From Membranipora membranacea (lineage: Eukaryota > Bryozoa > Gymnolaemata > Cheilostomatida > Membraniporidae), in assembly GCA_914767715.1 (NCBI GenBank), contig OU612072.1, positions 25,918,001 to 25,982,000 of the forward strand: a stretch of 64,000 nucleotides of DNA, read 5' to 3'. The notes beneath the pieces are model-generated. The model was given only the letters and a program-made list of their open reading frames with translations. It did no database searches and had not been told where the DNA came from. Of the stretch, positions 57,621 to 64,000 are shown in pieces (position 1 is the first letter of the stretch; every line of letters begins with the position of its first letter). The position numbers and the translations under genes were made by a program.

Positions 57621-58810
57621 CACTTGCAGCGGTTTGAGTTTTCAGTGTAGTAGAAATGGCCTTATCAGCACATTATCAGCACTTTAGCATGCATGAGTTA
57701 ATGTTTATAATATGTTAATACACAATGCACTTTTGTAGAGCCCCACTTCACAGTACAATAGCAATTGACCTGGACGAAAGAAAAGACAACATTCCCGTCA
57801 ACTAAACAGTGGGCACCTGTCTGTGTAACGAAATGATGGCTGGTAGGGTTAACTGTGTGAAAAAGAAAGCTATCACAGAGTAAGGAGTTAGCACAGTGTA
57901 AGGATACTCTGTGAAATCATGATTCATCGAGCTGATAATGGGGTCAAGTTTTGTTTCTAAAGCTTTGGTTACAAGTATCAAGCATTGTCAGAATTAGCCA
58001 GCATGCATTTAGGTTTACAGCAGGTGCTTGATTGCAGAAAACTGATTGCAAATGTTCCCGCACATACACTTACCTGAGATAGAAATATGACTAGATTGCT
58101 GGAGGCGCGACTCTTCACTGACTGCAACAATTCACTAACTGCAGCGTTACCGGCGAAATTTATGCCGTTAAGTGTCCAATAGGTACGCAGCAGCAGGTGC
58201 TCTCTGATAGTGACAGCCTCAGTGGTTAGTGGCAGTGATAGCAGTACCTATGTTTACAGTAACTTTAACCTAGCTGTCAAACTTGTTTATACCAGCCTGC
58301 AGTGTGATATGGTGGTCCAGTAAGGTGGAGTGATAATGATTGTGACAGAGCATGGGAGGTAGTACTTTTATTGTGCAAAAGCATTTAGATCTAGAGCCCT
58401 AGCTTAAATTTGTAGATAGTTCACTTAAGCTACACCTTCATTGTGTGAGGGCCTGCACCTCCCACCCTCATTGTTTAAATTGATTTACCGCAGTTTGTTA
58501 TTGGAAATACATCCAGTCTAAACTGGATATAATTACCATGCAAATGATAATTCTATAATTTATTTGCAGCGCTTGAGAATGGGTGTACAGCCAACTAGCC
58601 CTTATAATATCCTGTCGTAGACAATGTTACTCAAGCTATTATTCATTGTACAGGGACAGGCCATATTAATGATACAATTCAGTCACTGTCAAATACTGGC
58701 CTCAACTACAATTAAATAGTAAATCATTGCTTCAACTGCTCTATAACAAACTGTCACTATGAAGAGGGATTACATGGCATGTTTCCAAATAAAATTAAGC
58801 CTGTATTATG
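57621..58810. other. Intergenic, nothing supported
   Basis: Low-complexity AT-rich intergenic sequence with no exon or element I can support. 'CACAGAGTAAGGA' at 57,874 recalls the tip of the 703-bp TIR element but has no second end. Confidence 0.5.
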
Positions 58811-58819
58811 GTCTAGCCA

Positions 58820-58851
58820 GAGACTATGGATATATCTATAGTCTCTGGTCT
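58820..58851. repeat. 32-bp palindrome, CCAGAGAC family
   Basis: 'CCAGAGACTATGG' ... 'ATAGTCTCTGG' forms a near-perfect palindrome and is extended by 'GTCTAG'/'CTAGAC' outside. It shares 'CCAGAGACYATRGATA' with the larger hairpin at 60,891-60,952. Confidence 0.8.
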
Positions 58852-58934
58852 AGCTAGACTGATACTGACAGCATTGAGTGTTATTTAGCTTATGTGGTTG
58901 GAGAAGGCAATTTAATTTCTGAGAACTTGGGGGT

Positions 58935-60295
58935 TGTGGCATTTTGGCCAAAGGCACATAAGGTCACTGGCCAAAAGGCCACTACCCATAAGGCCACTAC
59001 CCATAAGGCCACTGGGAGTTTTAGAAACTTGAGTTTTGGCGACACTGTGCCGCGGCGCCCAAGCACAAATAGCTGGGGGGTTTTGGCGGCGCTGTAAGCC
59101 CTTCCAATTGGGTTCGGGGCCCCGGACGCAGAAGCCTAGAGAGCAATTTAGGGCTCTACGGATGAATTCCAACGGGTTTTGAGGTATGATATTTTAAGTC
59201 TAGAGTTTCCAGCAAATCATAAGGCCACTGTCCAAAAAGTCACTATCCAAAAAGTCACTGTTCAAAAAGTCACTGTAAAAAAGCCACTGTTCATAAATCA
59301 ACCTTCCATTGACATGATATTTGGGTTGGTTAGACCAAATTGCAGGTCTTGATATGAAATCTATCAGTGATTTGTTATTTCTACTCCCAATTCCCACCTT
59401 ATCCTGCCCACACCATAAGTAAACTCAACCAAACATTTTTTCGCACAGTCAGCAAATTTTAATTAAAGCGATGCCGTCCTGAGAAGAGATAACATCGTAG
59501 CTTCTTAAATCTTTATATCATAATATGACAACAATTTTTATGTGCACAGAAAAGGATTTTAGTACCTTCTGTACCCAAAGAAACCGTCATCCATTTTATT
59601 ATCACTGGTCATATTGCATCTGATACTGAACAAAAACTAAACTCTCTGTACTGTTAACTTTGTGGGTTAATGCTGCTGGATATTAGAAATGCTTATACCA
59701 ACTGCACTTCATAACAACAGATGTCAGGGCAACTGGGCGGAACTCATCATCACATCGGGCATCGGGGAGCTTTGGTACAGAAGATATGGCAGACATTTTC
59801 CAAATACTGAGGAGTCTACTAATTAATTGATTAAAATCCTACAAAATATTGGGCTAGAAAGATTTTTACATGTGTGTAGTTTTATACCTACTAGCATCAA
59901 AGTTTTAAATGATATGCCATTACAATCACATAGCCTTTTTAAACAATTTTAAACTGTCTTTGAAGGTTTTACCAATAAACTGCTATCTAATCCCACTATT
60001 ATATTATGATGGTATATTGTACTGTACAGCATGCCGATAGTTATTATATCTCACATCTTGTGTGTGGGGACCTAATACCGCTCCCCTGCTTTGGTCAGAG
60101 TCTTTAGTATGACAGTCAGATAATGTGGAGCCGCATTTTCGTTGACCATTTATTGTCCTGGTCACAACTTTGTGTGCACTAAGCAACACTCCATGCCTGT
60201 TGTAACCAACAATACGCATTTTATTCCTCATAATCATAATCAACTGTTGCTATTTTTACAGTGGCCTTTTGGGGCCAGTGGCCTTTTTGCCAGTT
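58935..60295. mobile_element. ~1.36-kb element with AAGGCCACT subterminal repeats
   Basis: 15-bp units around 'AAGGCCACT' are clustered at the left end (58,940-59,015) and again at 59,218-59,300, and in inverted orientation at the right end (60,262-60,290). Candidate tips are 'ATTTTGGCCAAAGGC' on the left and the complement of 'GCCTTTTTGCCAGTTGACAAAAT' minus its first bases on the right. Dense subterminal repeats are typical of DNA transposons whose transposase binds many sites. No transposase is visible. It contains a small LINE fragment. Confidence 0.55.
59686..59825 (-). pseudogene. Reverse transcriptase fragment (LINE)
   Basis: The minus strand reads 'SIWKMSAISSVPKLPDARCD' and 'DEFRPVALTSVVMKC', which matches the LINE RT stretch 'W..s.iiPiPK' ... 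'dyRPVALTSv'. About 45 codons only. Just beyond, plus-strand 59,880-59,960 reads 'SFIPTSIKVLNDMP', like a LINE ORF2 C-terminus, so two fragments in opposite directions seem to be joined. Confidence 0.6.
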
Positions 60296-60890
60296 GACAA
60301 AATCTCTCTGCTGTCATTTTTAGCTAGGATACACAGCTAGCAAGCTTAGGGTCTGAGTTATTAAGGTGCTCCTAGGTAGAATGTGAGAAAGCCCTGTAAT
60401 GAAAATAGAACTCAAATATATATTGTGTGGCCGATGTCCTGAATATCAAAAACATGGATTGCTTACTTTTTACCAAAACCGCACACAATAAATCCTACCT
60501 GTCCCGTCACGCCAAATTTAAACCAAGCGCTGGGGTAGATTTAATTTAATTTAGAAGTTTAAACTCAGTGAGAATATCATTGCCATCATTAGGAGATCGA
60601 GGTTGTAGAGAGAATGAATAACATACCTCCAGCAAGGAGTTAAAGACACTTTAACTCCTTGCCTCCAGTGGACTCTCAAGTAAACTTAACTCAGCTGGAA
60701 ATTGAATGGGTTAATTGAGCGACTGACCATTTTGGCATATAAATAAATCTGTTACAGAGTAAGCTCCTGTGCTCACAAGCACACCTGCACTTAGCGCTAT
60801 CAGCACACAGCTCACTTATTACGTGGAGAAGTGACAATTGAGAGAACATTCAAACTAATTACCCTTCTGTCAACCTGTGTATGTGGTGAG

Positions 60891-60952
60891 ACCAGAGACC
60901 ATAGATAGTCTATAGTCTCTGCTGAGACTATAGACTATCTATGGTCTCTGGT
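60891..60952. repeat. Perfect 29-bp inverted repeat hairpin
   Basis: 60,891-60,919 is the exact reverse complement of 60,924-60,952, with a 4-nt loop TGCT. The arm tip is 'ACCAGAGACCATAG'. The flanks 'GTGAG'/'GTGAG' next to the tips could be a short duplication. Confidence 0.95.
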
Positions 60953-60959
60953 GAGACTC

Positions 60960-62120
60960 CTTATAGTGTCTCAGTACACTCAGAGAGTTTGAGAGGGAGA
61001 TGATTAATACAAATAATTATAATAGTGTGTCACAGTCATTGGGACAGGTCTCCCGCTACATTTATATTTATATTAACCATTGTTTGAATTGTCCTCTCTT
61101 GTACTAAGAGAAGACAATCCGTGTTTGAATGGTGACAGGGTAGATGGATACGGACACAAAATATATACCGGACGAAAACTGATTCTGATCTGTCTATCTG
61201 AACTGACCAAGGGGATGTATTTGACATCGCAAAATGAAAATTAGTTTACAAACTCATCATATCCGATGGTGAATGGTAATTTCTTTTTTACACTTTGCTC
61301 CTAAGTTTGATTGAAAAGCTTGACACTTTGAACAGAAAACATTAGATTATGATTTCTCCCTCTGCTGGTCTTGAGGCCATCCGATGAGGGGGTTGTGCAA
61401 GAGAGTGCGGCGGGGGAGGGGAGGGGGCTCAAAGTAGTTTACTTGTTACACAGCCGTCATTTCTCATATGAAGCATAGTCACCTTAGCCTTGTAATGCAC
61501 CAAGGCTTTAGTCATCTCTGTATCTTTGTGTCTCTGTATCTTTGTTATCCCCATCCTGTTTTCTAACGGGTCTTTGCTAAGCAATAAAAAAAACCAATGA
61601 GTGAGGAAATGCGACTAAACTGAGAACCATCACAATTTTGAAAAAAGTCAAAGCCAAAGAAGGCGCCACCAAACTTAGACAAAAACATAATATACAGACT
61701 CAGAGGCTATAAAAAGTCTGATGAGGAATGAGGAAACAGACTATTATCATTAATTTCGTCATACAATATATGATATATTAATTGACGTCAGGGGGTGTCA
61801 CCACGACGGCCCAACAATACATGTTTGGCACTGAGCCTGAAACTCTGTCCACACAATAAGATACCTGTAATCTTGAATAGTGCCAAAATAAATGAGATTA
61901 AAATCGCTCTGTTGGCATGGATACCTGGTTAAGCTGTAAGTAATTAAGTTCAGTCTAATTGTATAGATAATTATCATTTGAAAAATTTAGTGTTAATAAG
62001 AAAGGAGGTTCAGGACCAGCTGATGCTAAGCATCTGACTATTTTTTGCTAAAAATGTGTTTTTGCTGATAACAAAAGTTTGGATCACAGACACAAAAAGA
62101 TCTTCACAACTTAGGACTGT
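60960..62120. other. Intergenic region upstream of the CUB gene
   Basis: No exon or element is supported. The promoter of the CUB gene should lie here, but I see no clear core element that I would defend. Confidence 0.5.
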
Positions 62121-62124
62121 AATT

Positions 62125-62265
62125 ATGGATAACTGGCGTTTATCTGCTGCTGCTGCTGTTTTGATGGCTCTGATGTCAGTTTTAGTACCTGGGAGCAGCT
62201 CTTTATCATACACCGTACTGTCTAACACAGAGTCAGAGTCTAAGCAGACATCGGTGTACAGAAGG
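62125..62265 (+). CDS. CUB-domain secreted protein, exon 1 (signal peptide)
   Basis: Starts at ATG 62,125 and runs 47 codons to a GTGAGT donor in phase 0. 'MDNWRLSAAAAVLMALMSVL' then 'VPGSSS' is a clear signal peptide (basic n-region, Ala/Leu/Met core, small residues before cleavage). The mature start 'LSYTVLSNTESESKQ' is Ser/Thr-rich. The next exon lies 1.1 kb downstream and joins in frame. The protein is therefore secreted or a type I membrane protein. Confidence 0.82.
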
Positions 62266-63385
62266 GTGAGTGTGTACTGAACCAACCAATCATCTGTTGT
62301 CAGATTATTGCATATGCCATAGGGGAGTAAAAATAATCTAGAGTTAAGTGAATTGCTAGCTTGAACTGTCCTAACTCTAGCTAGCATTAATGTTAGCTAC
62401 CTTATTGATGAACGAGGTTGAGTATATGTTCGGTAGCCAAAAAAAATTGTGAAGCCTGTAAAACATGCCGAATGCTTCTATTGCCAATCCTGTAACACTC
62501 TAGGATCATATGTTAAGTTATTTTTCCATTGAACAAATCTGTACGCTGTGAGCAAGTCAACTGAACACAAATTTGAGAGTATTTTATCCCCATTATACCA
62601 ACCAGCAGCAGTACAATATCCACAAGTACAGGTTTGAGGGAATATCAACTCCCGTCCCCAAAATTTATTGACATGATCTTCATTCACCCCAGGCTATGTT
62701 GTTGCTAAAATGGGATAGCATCTCTAAGCTAAGGTATCAGTTCTGAAAGCCCATGCAGCATGTTAGCAGCATTCCCCAATGCAATTTGATTCGGATTTCC
62801 CAGGTGGACATAGCCCTATACATGATACCATAACGATTCATCTATCTTGCGTCACTAAAGCATAACTTACGCTAATCTGTAAGTGAAGGGCGGAAGGCTT
62901 CCTCAACTTGTGGTAACCGTTTGAATACGGTTGAGGGGAGAAACCTTGTTTTGTGGCCTATGGTAGGATGAGATCGGCAACCTCAGATCGATTTATTCAA
63001 GGCCAGTAACAGTTGACCTTGTGGCAGTCCAGTGACGCTCTGAGCCGTCCCCAGACTCTTACCCCCGTCCCGCCCGACGGCTAATCAACATTCTATTCAA
63101 TGGGTCAGTTTAGACTTGGCAGGCTGTCGACAGCCTATCCAGGCTAGGTTCAGACCCAAACAACACCTGCCTAACACAGATTTTATCCCAAGTGGGACCC
63201 TTACTATAATATCCGTCTACACATTTGAATAGCACAAAAGATGATTTTGCTAATCTCCGAGAGACACCAAGGTAGGACATCATTAATAGTCCATTAGTTA
63301 ATGTGCCACCAATCAACAAAGCTTCAATAATACTTTGATGATCAATCAACCAAATGATTTGATTCACCCTTTCCTTCCTCCTCAG

Positions 63386-63601
63386 GTACGAGGATATAAG
63401 GCTTACCGCACCGGATCATGTGGAGGTTACCGTAGAGAGGACTCAGGTCTGATACACTCACCAGACTTTCCTGCAGACTACCAGAATAGTCTAAAGTGCA
63501 GCTGGTATATAAGAGTGAAGAACGGGTCGAGGATACAACTGGACTTCGTGGACAGAGTCGAGCTTGAGAGCTTCAATGGAACATGCCGGGATTATTTGAC
63601 G
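63386..63601 (+). CDS. CUB-domain secreted protein, exon 2 (first part of CUB)
   Basis: 216 nt, acceptor 'CTCCTCAG', phase 0 at both ends, donor GTATGG. It reads 'GSCGGYRREDSGLIHSPDFP', 'YQNSLKCSWYIRV', 'RIQLDFVDRVELE' and 'GTCRDYL'. This fits the CUB pattern: Cys-Gly-Gly, 'G.I.SP.FP..Y', Cys-x-W-x-I, I-x-L-x-F, then C-x-D-Y-L. It holds Cys 1-3 of the usual four. CUB domains bind proteins or carbohydrates outside the cell, in developmental proteases, receptors and lectin-like proteins. Confidence 0.88.
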
Positions 63602-63887
63602 GTATGGCGGATTGTTTTGATTAAAAGAAGTGCTACCTGATGGCCACCTGATGCTGTTAATGGTAATCCTGCTCTAAACAAAAATTTCTTTGGACAGAAG
63701 CAGCAGATTGCTATTCTTATGGAATTTTGAAGCGAGCAAGGCCACCGAACATGAACAGATGTATCTGTTTCTCCAAATCTATTGTTTGAAATGAGATCTG
63801 GAGCTGAACAAAACTAAGCCCCTCGCAAAGTAATTTTAAAGGGTAAATCAAAATCATCAGACTTAGTTTCTCTCAATCTTTGGTCAG

Positions 63888-64000
63888 GTGACAGATGGAA
63901 GCCCAAGATCTCAAAATACATCAACATATTGCGGCGAGGGACTGATACCACCCATATTATCGTCTGAAAATGTGCTCTTCATCACCTTCACCAGTGATTC
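63888..64000 (+). CDS. CUB-domain secreted protein, exon 3 (cut by window end)
   Basis: Acceptor 'TTTGGTCAG'. It continues in phase 0: 'VTDGSPRSQNTSTYCGEGLI', 'PPILSSENVLFITFTSD'. This completes the CUB fold: 'V.DG', the fourth Cys in 'YCGE', 'P..I.SS.N.L.I.F.SD'. The acidic residues of calcium-binding CUBs (E in 'ELE', D of 'RDYL', D of 'SD') are present. The gene runs off the window, so further domains (more CUBs, protease, LDLa, TM) are unknown. Confidence 0.88.
   Translation, partial: MTDGSPRSQNTSTYCGEGLIPPILSSENVLFITFTSD

Overview
The window is nuclear DNA of an invertebrate animal; I cannot fix the phylum. It is AT-rich, its genes are split by GT-AG introns, one encodes a secreted CUB-domain protein (an animal trait), and it is crowded with non-LTR retrotransposons, terminal-inverted-repeat (TIR) elements and minisatellites. 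No bacterial operon, CRISPR array, rRNA or tRNA was seen.

Two real genes are visible. The first, on the minus strand (46,979-56,925), is a complete AGXT2-type mitochondrial aminotransferase (alanine--glyoxylate aminotransferase 2 family). I can join ten coding exons in frame to a 497-residue product. It contains a tandem pair of exons, 6a and 6b, each exactly 181 nt and in the same phase. They encode alternative versions of the PLP-site segment, including the catalytic lysine. Using both, or neither, breaks the frame, so they look mutually exclusive. The second, on the plus strand from 62,125 to the window edge, is the 5' part of a secreted CUB-domain gene.

The first 57 kb reads as a tandem array of a long unit carrying AGXT2. 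Unit 1 (about 1-24,636) holds a decayed AGXT2 that has lost the catalytic exons 6-7, has frameshifts, a stop and a dead splice acceptor, and carries unit-specific LINEs. Unit 2 (24,637-33,486) keeps only exon 2 and intron debris after a large deletion. Unit 3 (from 33,487) keeps the working gene. An additional tandem duplication of about 3.9 kb lies inside unit 3 (34,985-43,070).

Mobile DNA: four LINE lineages (5.4-7.0 kb and its copy at 43-44.7 kb; 8.5 and 46.2 kb tails; 12.4-15.35 kb; 21.0-23.3 kb) plus a relic at 17.2-18.4 and 28.1-29.3 kb; a large foldback family with nested inverted arms (2-8 kb, 34-43 kb), including a perfect 171-bp palindrome at 42,035-42,205; a PIF/Harbinger-like element with a MADF-like ORF (29,998-30,667); a 703-bp TIR element with a 7-bp target duplication (25,191-25,893); and several small TA-flanked or hairpin elements around AGXT2. 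Minisatellites sit in AGXT2 introns and differ in size between units.
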